From assembly GCA_022571515.1 (NCBI GenBank), contig JACZXQ010000005.1, positions 62,001-126,000 of the forward strand: a DNA stretch of 64,000 bases, written 5' to 3'. Origin of the DNA: Gemmatimonadota bacterium. Lineage in GTDB: Bacteria; Gemmatimonadota; Gemmatimonadetes; Longimicrobiales; Gaopeijiaceae. Below are positions 42,844 to 52,801 of the stretch, piece by piece (position 1 is the first letter of the stretch; every line of letters starts with the position of its first letter). Under the pieces are notes generated by a model. It made no database searches, had not been told where the DNA came from, and saw only the letters and a list, made by a program, of their open reading frames with translations. A program made the translations under genes and the position numbers.

Positions 42844-43845
42844 TCAGGCTGCCGCGGCGCTCGCCAGATGTTGGTCGAGATAGGCGGTAAGCAGGGTCTC
42901 GATCCCGTCCAGGCTCGTTACCGCGAACAGCTCGCTCCTGAGCGAGGCGCCATCCGGAAGACCCTTGGTATACCACCCGAGGTGCTTGCGGAAATCCATC
43001 ACCGCCCACTTCTCTTCCCCACCGAACGAGATGGCGTTGTGGGCGTGTTCGATGCAAATGCGAAAGCGCTCCTCCACTCCGGGGTCGGCCGGGACCGGTT
43101 CTCCCTCGAGGGCGGCCCTGGCCTGCTCGAAGATCCACGGGCGGCCGTGGGAGGCGCGCGCGATCATGATTCCAGCGCAGCCGGTCTCGTCCTTCATGCG
43201 CAAGGCGTCCGGTCCCGTGTGAATGTCGCCGTTTCCAATGACCGGGATATCCAGTGCTTCCACCAGGGCCGCGATTTCGTCCCAGCGAGCGAAACCCGAG
43301 TACATGTCCGTGCGGGTCCTGGCGTGAAGTGTGATGAGGCGTGCGCCGGCGTCCTGACACCGTAACCCGATCTCCACGGGATCCCGAGTCTGCTCGTCAT
43401 AGCCACTACGGATCTTCACCGTCGTGGGAAGTGATGTGGCCTCGTCCACGGCCCGAATAATGCGTGCTACCAGATCCAGATCACGGAGACACCCTGAGCC
43501 GCCGTTGCGCTTCACGACCTTCTTGACCGGGCACCCGAAGTTGATGTCGATGAAGTCGGGGCCGTACTCGTCGGCTACGTAGCTGGCAGCCTGCGCCATG
43601 ATGGCCGGAACCGAACCGAAAATCTGAATTCCGATCGGCCGTTCTTCGTCCTCGAAGCGAAGGTACTTTCGCGACCGTTGGCTGTTCTCGCAGATTCCGT
43701 TCGCGCTCACGAACTCGCTCACCACAACGTCGGCCCCGAACCTGCGGCACAGCCGCCTGAACGGAGACTCGCTCACACCGGCCTGAGGCGCGAGGAAGAG
43801 GGGCGTAAAGCCGTCCTCCAACATTTTAGATACGTCGTGGGTCAT
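42844..43845 (-). CDS. dusB: tRNA-dihydrouridine synthase (DusB-type)
   Basis: This 333-residue FMN enzyme reduces specific uridines of tRNA to dihydrouridine. The barrel starts at LFLAPQAGVSESPFRRLC. FIDINFGCPVKKV and GGSGCLRDL carry the substrate site and the active-site cysteine. The FMN-phosphate region is IPVIGNGDIHTGPDAL and GIMIARASHGRPWIF. The ATG at 43845 begins the family N-terminus; upstream in-frame codons overlap the divergent ptsN gene. Confidence 0.92.
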   Translation of the reverse strand: MTHDVSKMLEDGFTPLFLAPQAGVSESPFRRLCRRFGADVVVSEFVSANGICENSQRSRKYLRFEDEERPIGIQIFGSVPAIMAQAASYVADEYGPDFIDINFGCPVKKVVKRNGGSGCLRDLDLVARIIRAVDEATSLPTTVKIRSGYDEQTRDPVEIGLRCQDAGARLITLHARTRTDMYSGFARWDEIAALVEALDIPVIGNGDIHTGPDALRMKDETGCAGIMIARASHGRPWIFEQARAALEGEPVPADPGVEERFRICIEHAHNAISFGGEEKWAVMDFRKHLGWYTKGLPDGASLRSELFAVTSLDGIETLLTAYLDQHLASAAAA

Positions 43846-43873
43846 GGCAAAAAGGTATATGAAACATCCAGTT

Positions 43874-43904
43874 TTGACATGGGATTGCGGGCTGGAGATA
43901 TTAT
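43874..43904 (+). promoter_or_regulatory. Candidate promoter of ptsN
   Basis: TTGACA (43874-43879) and TATTAT (43899-43904) are consensus-like hexamers, but 19 bases apart. A GATATT two bases earlier gives 17-base spacing. The start codon is 38 bases downstream. Confidence 0.45.
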
Positions 43905-43941
43905 GAGCACTTCGCAAAACCGAATACCGGAGGCATAGAAC

Positions 43942-44394
43942 ATGGAGCTGCGCGAGCTGTTGACGGCAGATGTCGTGAACCTCGAGCTGGAGTCCGAAGC
44001 CAAGGACGACATCCTCAAAGAACTCGTCTCGCTTCTCGCGATGGACGAGAAGTCCGAGGCCATACTCTTCAAGACTCTCAAGCGACGCGAGAATCTCGGG
44101 TCCACCGGAATCGGGAAAGGCATTGCGATCCCGCACTGTCGATCGCTGGTGGTGAGCAGGCTACGACTGGCCTACGGCAGGAAGCCTATGGGTGTGGACT
44201 TCAACGCCATCGACGACCAGCCGGTCCGAAATTTCTTCCTCATCGTCGCTCCCCCACTCGAGGTTTCGAACCAGTACCTTCCCGTCTTGGGCAAGATCGC
44301 CCAGTTCGCGAAGGATCCGGAGGTGCCGGCACAACTCATGGAGATCGATACGCCTGAAGAGTTCCTGGCGCTACTGGAGGCAAAAGCGACGTAG
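43942..44394 (+). CDS. ptsN: PTS fructose/nitrogen-type EIIA (PtsN-like)
   Basis: This 150-residue PTS EIIA domain of the fructose/nitrogen class begins MELRELLTADVVNLELES and has the phosphorylated histidine in GKGIAIPHCR, near residue 68. It accepts phosphate from HPr and acts as a regulator, as in EIIA-Ntr, because no fructose-type IIBC is nearby. GGAGG lies eight bases before the ATG. Together with the mannose-class IIA at 54684-55076 the window holds two EIIA types that could draw on the same EI and HPr. Confidence 0.88.
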   Translation: MELRELLTADVVNLELESEAKDDILKELVSLLAMDEKSEAILFKTLKRRENLGSTGIGKGIAIPHCRSLVVSRLRLAYGRKPMGVDFNAIDDQPVRNFFLIVAPPLEVSNQYLPVLGKIAQFAKDPEVPAQLMEIDTPEEFLALLEAKAT

Positions 44395-44423
44395 AGTCGA
44401 GGAGCGCTGGACTGCCTGGACCC

Positions 44424-44855
44424 CTACTTGGCCACCCACATCTTCATCACGGCGATCTTGCCGTTCACGGTGAGCTGCACGAAGTAGATCCCCGACGCCA
44501 CCTGCCTTCCCGAGATGTCGTGACCATCCCAGTATGCCTCATGCCTGCCGGGCTGAAGGTACTCGAGATTGATCAAAGGAGTGCCGTCACCGGACGGATG
44601 GTTGAGGGCCGTAGGGGCGGCGACGAACTGCTGAAGCATGTTGTAGATACGCAACGACACGACAGCCGTCTTCCCTTCGACGAACAGATCCTCGGACAAT
44701 TCAAAGGGGATCCGCGTCGCAGGGTTGAACGGATTAGGATAATTCTGTCCTAATGTGAATCCGCTCTCCTGCTGCCTCTCCTGACCGTACACGGCGGGGG
44801 CGGAGAGACCTGACAGCGCGAGGAGCAGAGACAAGACGCACACAATGCGTCTCAT
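44424..44855 (-). CDS. Small exported protein: FlgD/type-IX-sorting-like domain
   Basis: This 143-residue product has a signal peptide (MRRIVCVLSLLLALSGLSAP) followed directly by GFTLGQNYPNPFNPATRIPFEL and ends DISGRQVASGIYFVQLTVNG. That is the FlgD-Ig-like / type IX secretion C-terminal sorting fold. Such domains normally sit at the C-terminus of much larger secreted proteins; here almost nothing else is present. GGAGG precedes ATG 44855 by five bases. Its role, possibly as an adaptor or trimmed remnant, is open. Confidence 0.78.
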   Translation of the reverse strand: MRRIVCVLSLLLALSGLSAPAVYGQERQQESGFTLGQNYPNPFNPATRIPFELSEDLFVEGKTAVVSLRIYNMLQQFVAAPTALNHPSGDGTPLINLEYLQPGRHEAYWDGHDISGRQVASGIYFVQLTVNGKIAVMKMWVAK

Positions 44856-44942
44856 TCGCACCTCCGCACAATGACTTGTGCAGTAGCCGTGGAACTATCG
44901 CCCTCCCGGGCAAAAGAGAACACCTATACTCCTACGTAATCT

Positions 44943-44972
44943 ACTATAACGTTTGGGTTTTGTTGGAATCAA
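44943..44972 (-). promoter_or_regulatory. Candidate promoter of the FlgD-like gene
   Basis: On the minus strand TTGATT (44972-44967) and TATAGT (44948-44943) are 18 bases apart. Transcription would begin about 80 bases before the start codon at 44855. Confidence 0.5.
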
Positions 44973-45025
44973 GCACCGTCTTGGCGGGAGGAAGCGGCGG
45001 CCTCGACTACCCTGCCTTAGACGCA

Positions 45026-46954
45026 TCATCGGTTCGAAAGGTTCCCCTCCCCTTTGGCCACCTCCCGCCCGTCATCCGTGCGGCTCGTGACACCCTTGCG
45101 GTCGAAGTAGGCCAGAATCGGTATCAGATGTTTTCTGCTTACCGGGAGGACCTTCTTGAAATCCGCGGGCCCCAACCCCCGACGACCGCCCAACTCGCCG
45201 ATGACGCGGCTCTCGGCGTCCTCCAAGGTACTCGTGGCCATGAAGAAGTCCCCGTCCAGAGCGATAATCTCGGCGCGAGCCTCGAGTAACTTTAGAATCG
45301 GCCAAAGATCACGGTTCTTCTGAAGTTCGTCAGGTAATTCCTCGACGGCCGGCGGTGTCAGGCCCCGGTCGTGGTAAATGCGAAGGATGGCGTCGTAGAC
45401 GGTGCGCTGACCCGGATTCAGCTCCGGCTCGAAGCCGGATATCGAGGCGAGTCCCGAGCTCAGTCGCAGCTTCCCTTCGGATTCCAAGGCTGCCAGCAGG
45501 CCGTCGGCCAGTCGGCTCTCCTCGTCGTTCGGGATCCGTTGGCGGAGCTCCTCGAGCGGAATGCCCGGCCGTAGGGGTGCCTCGGCGTGGAAGCAGGAGA
45601 CGGCATCCAGAATGAGGCTCCGTCCGCTCTCCACCGTTTCACGGTGATACACCCTGCCTGCCACTAGGTACGCACCCGCCTCGATCAGCGCCGGGATGGC
45701 GGCGCTCGACACGGAGGCCGGAAGTCCGGTCATGATCGGGAGTCGGGCCTCCGGGGCGCCTGACCACTTCGACAGTGCAGCGCACGCTTCGACCGCCTCC
45801 ATGGGGTCACCCTCGATCACTCGTTTCAAGGTCTCGAGGAGTGCCGGCTCCGCAGTACGTCGCTTGGGGGCGTTGGGCTCCGCCACGAGGCCTCCACCGA
45901 TGGTGGTCATCGGCGAGTAGGAGCGGATCACGAACCGGTCCCGCGCCCGCGCCAGAATCGGTCGCTCGAGCCGGAACTGAACCCAGCCCTCCGCCCCGGG
46001 GGCCAGACCATCACTGTCGAGCACGACCGTCCTGGCCATCACCTCCGCCGTGCCGAGGTGGACCCGTACGCGCTGGCCGTGCTCCACCGACCAACCCGTA
46101 TCGGGCAGCACGGTGAGCCAGACCGTGAGCATGCTCGACGCGGCCCAAGCGTCATCGGTGACCAGTACCTGGCCTCGATTCACCTCTTCGCGGCTCATGG
46201 CGGACCCTACGAGCGCCACGGCCGTGCGGGCACCTGCATGTGCGACGCTGGCCTCTCTGCCGTGGACCTGGATGCCGCGGACCCGGCCACGTTCCCCACC
46301 AGGAAGCAGGCGCACGGAGGCACCCTCCTGCAGGCTGCCGCTCCAGAGTGTGCCGGTGACGACGGTCCCGGTGCCACGCACCGTGAAGACGCGGTCGATG
46401 GGCAGCCGAACGAGGTCATCGCTACGGCGGTCGCGGGCCGACCTTGCCGCCGAGACGAGCGCATCGGTGAGCTCGGGCAAGCCCGCTCCAGTGGTAGCGG
46501 ATGTGGCGATGATGTCCGCATCGCTGTACGGGGTGTCCGACAGAAGCTCGCGGACCTCCTCAGTAGCGAGCTCGAGCCAGTCTTCGTCGACCAGATCGCT
46601 CTTGGTGAGAGCGACCACCATGCGCTTGACACCGAGCAGTCGCACGATGGCGAGGTGTTCTCGAGTTTGGGGCATTACTCCCTCGTCACCCGCGATGACG
46701 AGGAGAACCACATCCATTCCGGTGGCGCCCGCCAGCATGTTGCGAATGAATCCTTCGTGGCCCGGCACGTCGACGACGCCAAGGTGCACGCCGCTCGCCG
46801 GAGTGAACTCGGCGAAGCCGAGATCGATCGTGATGCCGCGGGCCTTCTCTTCCTTGAGACGATCGGTGTCTATCGACGTGAGGGCTTTGACAAGAGCCGT
46901 CTTGCCATGATCGATATGGCCCGCGGTCCCAAGAATCAGGGCCTGGTCGCTCAC
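45026..46954 (-). CDS. selB: Selenocysteine-specific elongation factor SelB
   Basis: This 642-residue GTPase brings Sec-tRNA to UGA codons marked by a SECIS hairpin. The G-domain motifs are GTAGHIDHGKTALVKAL, VVDVPGHEGFIRNM and LTKSDLVD. The C-terminal winged-helix domains (from about residue 380) bind the mRNA hairpin, including FKKVLPVSRKHLIPILAYFDRKGVT (split). The start ATG overlaps the recO stop (ATGA). Its presence implies selenoproteins in this organism, but selA, selD, selC and any UGA-containing gene are outside the window or not recognised. Confidence 0.92.
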   Translation of the reverse strand: MSDQALILGTAGHIDHGKTALVKALTSIDTDRLKEEKARGITIDLGFAEFTPASGVHLGVVDVPGHEGFIRNMLAGATGMDVVLLVIAGDEGVMPQTREHLAIVRLLGVKRMVVALTKSDLVDEDWLELATEEVRELLSDTPYSDADIIATSATTGAGLPELTDALVSAARSARDRRSDDLVRLPIDRVFTVRGTGTVVTGTLWSGSLQEGASVRLLPGGERGRVRGIQVHGREASVAHAGARTAVALVGSAMSREEVNRGQVLVTDDAWAASSMLTVWLTVLPDTGWSVEHGQRVRVHLGTAEVMARTVVLDSDGLAPGAEGWVQFRLERPILARARDRFVIRSYSPMTTIGGGLVAEPNAPKRRTAEPALLETLKRVIEGDPMEAVEACAALSKWSGAPEARLPIMTGLPASVSSAAIPALIEAGAYLVAGRVYHRETVESGRSLILDAVSCFHAEAPLRPGIPLEELRQRIPNDEESRLADGLLAALESEGKLRLSSGLASISGFEPELNPGQRTVYDAILRIYHDRGLTPPAVEELPDELQKNRDLWPILKLLEARAEIIALDGDFFMATSTLEDAESRVIGELGGRRGLGPADFKKVLPVSRKHLIPILAYFDRKGVTSRTDDGREVAKGEGNLSNR

Positions 46955-47724
46955 ATGCGCTCCAGCGTCCCGGAGTCGTCCTGTCCGAGCAGGTCGGCCA
47001 AGAACTTAAACGTGCGCAGCGGACGAGACCCGGCAAGATGATACGTGACGAAGTTTTCGAGGAGCCGCAGGTGTGCCCGTGGATGGCTCACCTGAACCGA
47101 CGGGTCCGCGTCGAGCATCTGCCGAAGCTGGCGGCGTGCGTTCGGTCCCAGGCGTGGCCCCGGCCCGTCCTCAGCACACTGAGCACACCGGACGCCCCCT
47201 CCACCAAAATCGAATCGTCCCATTTCTCCCGCTTCCAGTGCGCGGCCACATTGAACGCAAGGATCGAGTACGGGGTGATACCCCAGGTCAGCGACCAATC
47301 CCCAGACCTCGCGTAGGAGCGTCGCCAGGAGCTCGGGTTCGTCGACCACCTCGACGGCATCGAGCCCGTGGTTCAGGCGCTCGAAAATCTCGGGTGCCGG
47401 TCCCTCTCCACTGTGTTCCAGGGCGACCTCGGCGAGTATCGAGGCACCCGCGAAACGGAGAACGTGTGCGGCAAGCGGGCGCCTGGGTCGGGTAGCTGAG
47501 AAGTCCTTCAAGGTCTGGAGATCCCGAGTCGGCCGCACGTAGGCGGTAAGCTCCCCCGTAACGAACGTCTCGATGCTTCCACCGTAGCGGCCGTGGGATT
47601 TCCGCGAGCCCTTGGCCATTACCGCCATGACCCCATGGTCTCGTGTGAAGAAGCGAAGGACCTTGCTCGTCTCGCTGTAATTGAACGAGCGAAGCAGAAT
47701 CGCGCTGGTCGTGATCACACCCAT
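46951..47724 (-). CDS. recO: DNA repair protein RecO
   Basis: This 257-residue recombination mediator of the RecFOR pathway loads RecA onto SSB-covered DNA. The N-terminal OB fold is seen in TSAILLRSFNYSETSKVLRFF. A zinc site is formed by DPCVQCGRALEAG and VRCAQCAEDG. The ATGA overlap with selB and the 19-base gap from the upstream gene place it in the long minus-strand operon. Confidence 0.88.
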   Translation of the reverse strand: MGVITTSAILLRSFNYSETSKVLRFFTRDHGVMAVMAKGSRKSHGRYGGSIETFVTGELTAYVRPTRDLQTLKDFSATRPRRPLAAHVLRFAGASILAEVALEHSGEGPAPEIFERLNHGLDAVEVVDEPELLATLLREVWGLVADLGYHPVLDPCVQCGRALEAGEMGRFDFGGGGVRCAQCAEDGPGPRLGPNARRQLRQMLDADPSVQVSHPRAHLRLLENFVTYHLAGSRPLRTFKFLADLLGQDDSGTLERM

Positions 47725-47743
47725 GCGGATCGGCCGGGTGACG

Positions 47744-48898
47744 TCAGCCGGCGGCGGTCAGACGCTGCAGAAGTGACGCTCGCCGCGCCGAGAACTCCGT
47801 CCGCTCAGCGTCGGAGACGCCGCTGGCGTCCATCCGTTCGTCGAGCTGGGCGATCTCGAGCAAGAGGGCCGCCCGCCGATCCGGTAGAAGCCCCACGGGA
47901 ACCGGCGTCGGGGCGATGCGTGGTCTGCGAAAGGCATAGACCCCCACTCCACCCAGAAGTACGGCCAAAAGCACCGCCAACCCCTGCATGGGGATACCAC
48001 GCTCAGGCACACCCGCTACCACGGAGATCGTCGCGTCCACGAGGTTGGTACCGCCATAGCGGCGGAAGTTATTGCCGACCTCCAGGCTTACGACGTCCAT
48101 TTCGTCCAGGCCGATCACCTCCAACGGAGGCGCCGGTTCACGCACGAGAAGCTCCATGGACTCGGTGATACCCGGTACTGGAACAGAAAAGGGTGGTCCG
48201 GGCAGTGTGTACTGCACCATGAAGAAGCGGTCCCCCGGTGGGACCGGTGCCTTGAGCCTGACCAGGTGGCCCACGAACTCCACCGCGTCGGGCGGCAGAT
48301 CCCCCTGCCCCAATTGAAAGTCCGACGCCACGGGCGGAAACACGTACGACCAGACCACTCCGCCGTCAGCTGCGATCAGCGTACGCTCGCCGTCGTTCCG
48401 GACTTGCAGGACATCGGTCGCCCGCCACGTGTTCTCCGGACCCGGCTCCAGGAAGAGGTTCCGGACCGCCATTGTGAGCGTCGCCCCTTCGGCCGGCACC
48501 ACCACCGACCGATAAGCCTGAATCACGTAGGTGCTGTCGAGCTGAGCCGCCCGTGCGACGGCCTGACCGAAGTAGAGAACACCCTCGAAGCGAACGGAGG
48601 CGAAGTAGATATCGTTGCGGCCACCAGGATCCGGCACCGTCGGCAACACGAAGGAGAACGTCCCATCTTGTGCGACTCGGGTCGAATCGATGTTGCCGGA
48701 AGAATCGGGCGACACACGGTGGAGAATGACCATCCCTTCGGAAAGAGGATCCGACCCGACCCTTACCGTTCCGCGTAGCTCCTGGTGCGCGGGAACCTGG
48801 GCGCTGGCCGTGCCGACCATCATGGTCAGGCAGCAGATCGCCAAGAGTGTGGGGCTGGTCAGTCGGGGCAGGGCGCAAGCAGGACTTGGACGCACCAT
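47744..48898 (-). CDS. Exported/membrane protein with regulatory-like beta domain
   Basis: This 384-residue protein has a signal segment (PTLLAICCLTMMVGTASAQ) and an N-terminal carboxypeptidase-regulatory-like domain, ELRGTVRVGSDPLSEGMVIL. Its C-terminal membrane helix is GLAVLLAVLLGGVGVYAF, followed by a cytoplasmic helical tail (RRAALLLEIAQLDERMD). The family is not recognised. The start ATG 48898 was chosen because the earlier ATG at 48943 overlaps the end of the nuclease gene. The tail resembles the short helical tails of CcmH-type proteins, but this is not strong evidence. Confidence 0.65.
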   Translation of the reverse strand: MVRPSPACALPRLTSPTLLAICCLTMMVGTASAQVPAHQELRGTVRVGSDPLSEGMVILHRVSPDSSGNIDSTRVAQDGTFSFVLPTVPDPGGRNDIYFASVRFEGVLYFGQAVARAAQLDSTYVIQAYRSVVVPAEGATLTMAVRNLFLEPGPENTWRATDVLQVRNDGERTLIAADGGVVWSYVFPPVASDFQLGQGDLPPDAVEFVGHLVRLKAPVPPGDRFFMVQYTLPGPPFSVPVPGITESMELLVREPAPPLEVIGLDEMDVVSLEVGNNFRRYGGTNLVDATISVVAGVPERGIPMQGLAVLLAVLLGGVGVYAFRRPRIAPTPVPVGLLPDRRAALLLEIAQLDERMDASGVSDAERTEFSARRASLLQRLTAAG

Positions 48899-48923
48899 TG
48901 ACGTCGGGCTTCCGAGGGAGACG

Positions 48924-49448
48924 TCAGGGTGTGAAACGGCCAAAATCTTCCGGATTCAAATGACGCAAATACTCCTTGAGTTGTTCGGGATCCATCGTCT
49001 CACCCAACGCGGGCGGGGGCGTCTCGAACTCGACCATGTGCTCGTCGGCAATCTCGATGACGATACTCTCGAGAAGGCCATCCTGGGCAAAGATCTGCGC
49101 CTCTGTGCGAAGGGCCACCGCGATGGAGTCCGAAGGGCGCGCGTCCACGGTGATCAGCTCCCCGTTACGGTCGATGAGCAACTCGGCGTAGTAGGTGCTC
49201 TCCTCGACGCGACTGATGACCACTTTTTGGAGCGACCCACCCAGGCCACCGAGGACCGAGACGAGCAGGTCGTGTGTCAACGGCCGCGCGAACTTCATCT
49301 TCTCCAATTGGGCTGCGATGGCGTGGGCCTCCCCCGGGCCGATCAAGATCGGGAGCACGCGCTCCCCATCCGTCTCCTGTAGGATCACCACCGGCGTATT
49401 GTTTCGCCGATCGAATGCTACTTTCTGTACTTCGATCTGGACCAGCAC
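48924..49448 (-). CDS. Bifunctional nuclease family protein (DUF151)
   Basis: This 174-residue BFN/DUF151 protein contains VVILQETDGERVLPILIGPGEA (split), RPLTHDLLVSVLGGLGG, STYYAELLIDRNGE and VDARPSDSIAVALRT. The family has reported DNase and RNase activity in plants, and its bacterial role is uncertain. The ATG at 49448 starts the family. It lies 83 bases after metK. Confidence 0.85.
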   Translation of the reverse strand: MLVQIEVQKVAFDRRNNTPVVILQETDGERVLPILIGPGEAHAIAAQLEKMKFARPLTHDLLVSVLGGLGGSLQKVVISRVEESTYYAELLIDRNGELITVDARPSDSIAVALRTEAQIFAQDGLLESIVIEIADEHMVEFETPPPALGETMDPEQLKEYLRHLNPEDFGRFTP

Positions 49449-49531
49449 GCTCTGTCACCCTCGATTCTGACGCCACGATCTCTACCTACCCGTCCCAATA
49501 CTCCCTCACGCTCTCGGAGTTCAGTATCAGG

Positions 49532-50710
49532 TTAAAGGCCGAGCGCCTGTCGAACGTCGTCGATGCGGTCCGTGCGCTCCCACGTGAAAAATTCCGCCTC
49601 TCCGCCGTTGCTCAGCGGCAGCATTTCCGGTGTGCGCCCGAAGTGCCCATAGGCCGCGGTGGGCTTGAAGATCGGCTTGCGCAGCCCGAGTCGTTCGATG
49701 ATCGCTTGGGGTCTGAAATCGAATATTTCACGCACCTTCGCCGCGACTTCCTCGTCCGGCAGCGCACCGGTCCCGAAACTGTCCACGTGGATGGAAACCG
49801 GATCCACTACGCCGATTGCGTACGCGAGTTGGATCTCCAAGCGCTGGGCGGCGCCGGCCGCCACGAGGTTCTTCGCCGCCCAGCGGGCTGCGTAGGCGGC
49901 CGACCGGTCGACCTTGGTGGCATCCTTCCCGCTGAACGAACCGCCTCCGTGGCGGCCTGTGCCGCCGTAGGTATCCACGATGATCTTGCGGCCGGTAAGT
50001 CCCGCGTCACCGTGCGGCCCACCGATCACGAAACGCCCGGTCGGATTGATATGGAACGTGCACTGGTCCGCATCGAGGAGCTCCTCCGGCAGCGTCGGGA
50101 GGATGACGGTCTCGATGATTCCCTGGCGGATGGTGTCTTGGTCCACGTCAGGCGAGTGCTGCGTGCTCACCACAACCGTGTCGATCGACACGGGTCTATC
50201 GTCCTCGTAGACCACCGTCACCTGTGATTTGCCGTCGGGCCGGACCCATGGTAGCGCACCGTTCTCCCTGACCTCGGCAAGGCGCCGCACGAGCTTGTGG
50301 GCGAACGAGATCGGCGCCGGCATGTAGTCCTCGGTCTCGTCGGATGCGTAGCCGAACATCATGCCCTGGTCTCCGGCGCCGCCCGTGTCCACGCCCATGG
50401 CGATGTGGGGAGATTGACGGTCGAGGGTCGTGATGACCGCGCACGTCGCAGCGTCGATACCATAATCAGCGTTGTCGTAGCCGATGGACTCCAGGGTGGC
50501 ACGCACCACGTCGGGAACGTCGATGCGGGTCTCCGTCGTGATCTCGCCAGCGACCAGCACCATGCCCGTGGTCACCAGGCATTCACACGCCACTCGCGAC
50601 ACCGGATCACCGGCCAGCAGATGATCGAGAATGGCGTCCGAGATCTGGTCGGCGATCTTGTCGGGATGGCCAGCGGTAACGGACTCCGATGAAAAGAGAT
50701 GACGGCGCAC
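49532..50710 (-). CDS. metK: S-adenosylmethionine synthetase
   Basis: This 392-residue enzyme makes S-adenosylmethionine from methionine and ATP. All blocks are present: [21 protein letters not shown] (split after GHPDK), [36 protein letters not shown] and [17 protein letters not shown]. It begins 11 bases after the ptsI stop on the same strand. No SAM riboswitch was seen. Confidence 0.95.
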   Translation of the reverse strand: MRRHLFSSESVTAGHPDKIADQISDAILDHLLAGDPVSRVACECLVTTGMVLVAGEITTETRIDVPDVVRATLESIGYDNADYGIDAATCAVITTLDRQSPHIAMGVDTGGAGDQGMMFGYASDETEDYMPAPISFAHKLVRRLAEVRENGALPWVRPDGKSQVTVVYEDDRPVSIDTVVVSTQHSPDVDQDTIRQGIIETVILPTLPEELLDADQCTFHINPTGRFVIGGPHGDAGLTGRKIIVDTYGGTGRHGGGSFSGKDATKVDRSAAYAARWAAKNLVAAGAAQRLEIQLAYAIGVVDPVSIHVDSFGTGALPDEEVAAKVREIFDFRPQAIIERLGLRKPIFKPTAAYGHFGRTPEMLPLSNGGEAEFFTWERTDRIDDVRQALGL

Positions 50711-50721
50711 GAAATGGTCTC

Positions 50722-52515
50722 CTAGAGCGGTCGAGACTTATCCGGCAGTGACAGGTTCCACCGGCCGGCAAATACCGAAAGATCGACAGACTTGCCGAGT
50801 TCGTCCGCCAGCACCTTCATGACCTCTTTTCCGGTGGAGGCCGAGACGGCGGCCTTTGCGGCTTTTCGAGCATCCTCGATCCTGAACTGCCGAATCACGT
50901 TCTTGATCTCGGTAAGAGATGGCCAAGCTACGGAGAGCGCCGTGATGTCCAGGCCGAGCAGCAGGAACGCACCGAGCGGGTTGGCGGCCATTTCCCCGCA
51001 GACGCTCACCTCTATACCAGAAGCCCGCGCGACACGCGCCACCTGGTCGAGCTGCCGCACAACCGCCGGGTGGAACGGATTGAAGAGCTTGGCGAGTCGT
51101 GTGTTCGTCCTATCCACAGCCAGCGTGTACTGGGTGAGATCGTTGGTGCCGATAGAGAAGAAGTCGCAGTGCCTCGAGAGCTCCACCGCCTCGAGCGCAG
51201 CGGCGGGAGTTTCGACGAGGATCCCCAACTTGGTGCCGTGATTGTACGGAATGCCGTCACGGCGAAGGCCCTCCGCCTCTTCCTCGAGCAGTTCACGCAC
51301 TTGCAGGATCTCTTCGACATCGTTGACCAGCGGGACCATGATGCGGACGTCACCGTGGGCGCTCGCCCGCAGCATCGCGCGCAACTGAGGGCGGAAGAGT
51401 TCGGGGACGTCCAAACACACGCGCACCGCCCTCCAACCCAGAAAGGGGTTCTCCTCACGGGGCATGTGCATGAACATCGGAAACTTGTCGCCTCCGAGAT
51501 CATACGTACGGATGATGACCGCTCCGGTGGGAAACGTTTCCGCGATGCTCCGGTAGGTTTCGTACTGCTCCTCCTCGCTGGGCAGCGAGGTTTGCCCAAC
51601 GACCAGGAACTCCGTGCGGAATAGCCCGATACCCTGGGCGCCGTGGCTGAGGGCATGCTGGGCCTCACCGGGAAGGTCGATGTTGGCCCTGAGCGTGACC
51701 GGCTGCCCGTCTGCGGTGACCGGGTCCATCTTGGCGATGACTTCGAACTTTGCTTCCCATGCCTGGATCTGACTATCCCGTTCACGGAAAACCACACGAT
51801 CCTGTTCGTCAGGATTGAGAATCACCCGTCCGATTCGGCCGTCCAGGATGGCTTCCTGGTCGGGCTCGATGCGTCGGGAGATATCGCCCAGCCCGACGAC
51901 CGACGGGATCTGGAGCGACCGGGCTAGGATGACCCAGTGCGATGTGCGCGTTCCGAAGTCCGTGGCGATCCCAAGGACAAAGTCCAGGTCCAGCTGAGTG
52001 ACAAGGGACGGTGTGAGGTTCTTGGCGACGACGATGACCTCTTCGCCGAGCCTGCCCACGTCCGACGGATCCACAATGCCAAGCAGCCTGTGCAGTACCC
52101 TGATCTGGAGATCCTCCAGATCATTCAGGCGATCCAGTACCATGGGGTGGGCGGTCCGCGTCCACTGGGCCTGAAGCTCGAGCATCCGGATGTCGAAAGC
52201 TCGAGCGGCGGTCATGCGGTTTTCTCGCACATAGCGGAGCGCAGCATCGACCAGTAACGGATCATCGAGCATCAGCATCTGTGGCTCGAATATCCGGGCC
52301 TCCATGGGTCCCAGGCGTTCCTTCGTACTCTCCTGGAGTCGTGCGATGCGTGCCTTGGCCCAGGTACGAGCTTCGTGGAAACGTTCTACCTCGTGTTCGA
52401 CCTCGTCCGGCGCGACCAACTCGTGAGGGACCTCCGGCACCCCCCACTCGATCAGCAGAGTCTTGCCGATCGCGATACCGTCTGCGGCGGCGAACCCGTC
52501 GAAAACCGTGGACAC
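50722..52515 (-). CDS. ptsI: PTS enzyme I
   Basis: This 597-residue enzyme I transfers phosphate from PEP to HPr. The phosphohistidine lies in [18 protein letters not shown]. The histidine is kept, but the usual T-A/S-I after it is replaced by WV. The PEP-binding barrel shows [38 protein letters not shown] and [10 protein letters not shown]. The GTG at 52515 is the start, four bases after the HPr stop; the upstream in-frame extension is antisense to HPr. Length matches the family. Confidence 0.92.
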   Translation of the reverse strand: MSTVFDGFAAADGIAIGKTLLIEWGVPEVPHELVAPDEVEHEVERFHEARTWAKARIARLQESTKERLGPMEARIFEPQMLMLDDPLLVDAALRYVRENRMTAARAFDIRMLELQAQWTRTAHPMVLDRLNDLEDLQIRVLHRLLGIVDPSDVGRLGEEVIVVAKNLTPSLVTQLDLDFVLGIATDFGTRTSHWVILARSLQIPSVVGLGDISRRIEPDQEAILDGRIGRVILNPDEQDRVVFRERDSQIQAWEAKFEVIAKMDPVTADGQPVTLRANIDLPGEAQHALSHGAQGIGLFRTEFLVVGQTSLPSEEEQYETYRSIAETFPTGAVIIRTYDLGGDKFPMFMHMPREENPFLGWRAVRVCLDVPELFRPQLRAMLRASAHGDVRIMVPLVNDVEEILQVRELLEEEAEGLRRDGIPYNHGTKLGILVETPAAALEAVELSRHCDFFSIGTNDLTQYTLAVDRTNTRLAKLFNPFHPAVVRQLDQVARVARASGIEVSVCGEMAANPLGAFLLLGLDITALSVAWPSLTEIKNVIRQFRIEDARKAAKAAVSASTGKEVMKVLADELGKSVDLSVFAGRWNLSLPDKSRPL

Positions 52516-52519
52516 GGGC

Positions 52520-52801
52520 TCAGATCTCCTCGAAGCCACGATCAACGAGTGACTGGAGCGCGTCGAGCGCCTCCTCAGCATCCGTTCCTTCCGCTCGGAT
52601 GACGAGGCGAGTGCCCTGTTCAGCGGCAAGCATGAGGACGCCCATGATGCTCTTGCCGTTGACGTCGAGATTGTCCTTTTTCACCCAGATTTCGCTCGTG
52701 AACCGGCCTGCCAACTTCACGAACTCCGCCGCCGGGCGGGCATGGAAGCCCATCCGGTTGACGATCTGTACAGTTCGTTCGACGCTACCGTTCGACGTCA
52801 T
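52520..52801 (-). CDS. ptsH: Phosphocarrier protein HPr
   Basis: This 93-residue phosphocarrier has the phosphohistidine in NRMGFHARPAAEFV and the regulatory serine in NGKSIMGVLML, the site used by HPr kinase. Both sites are intact. The ATG overlaps the IID stop (ATGA). Confidence 0.93.
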   Translation of the reverse strand: MTSNGSVERTVQIVNRMGFHARPAAEFVKLAGRFTSEIWVKKDNLDVNGKSIMGVLMLAAEQGTRLVIRAEGTDAEEALDALQSLVDRGFEEI

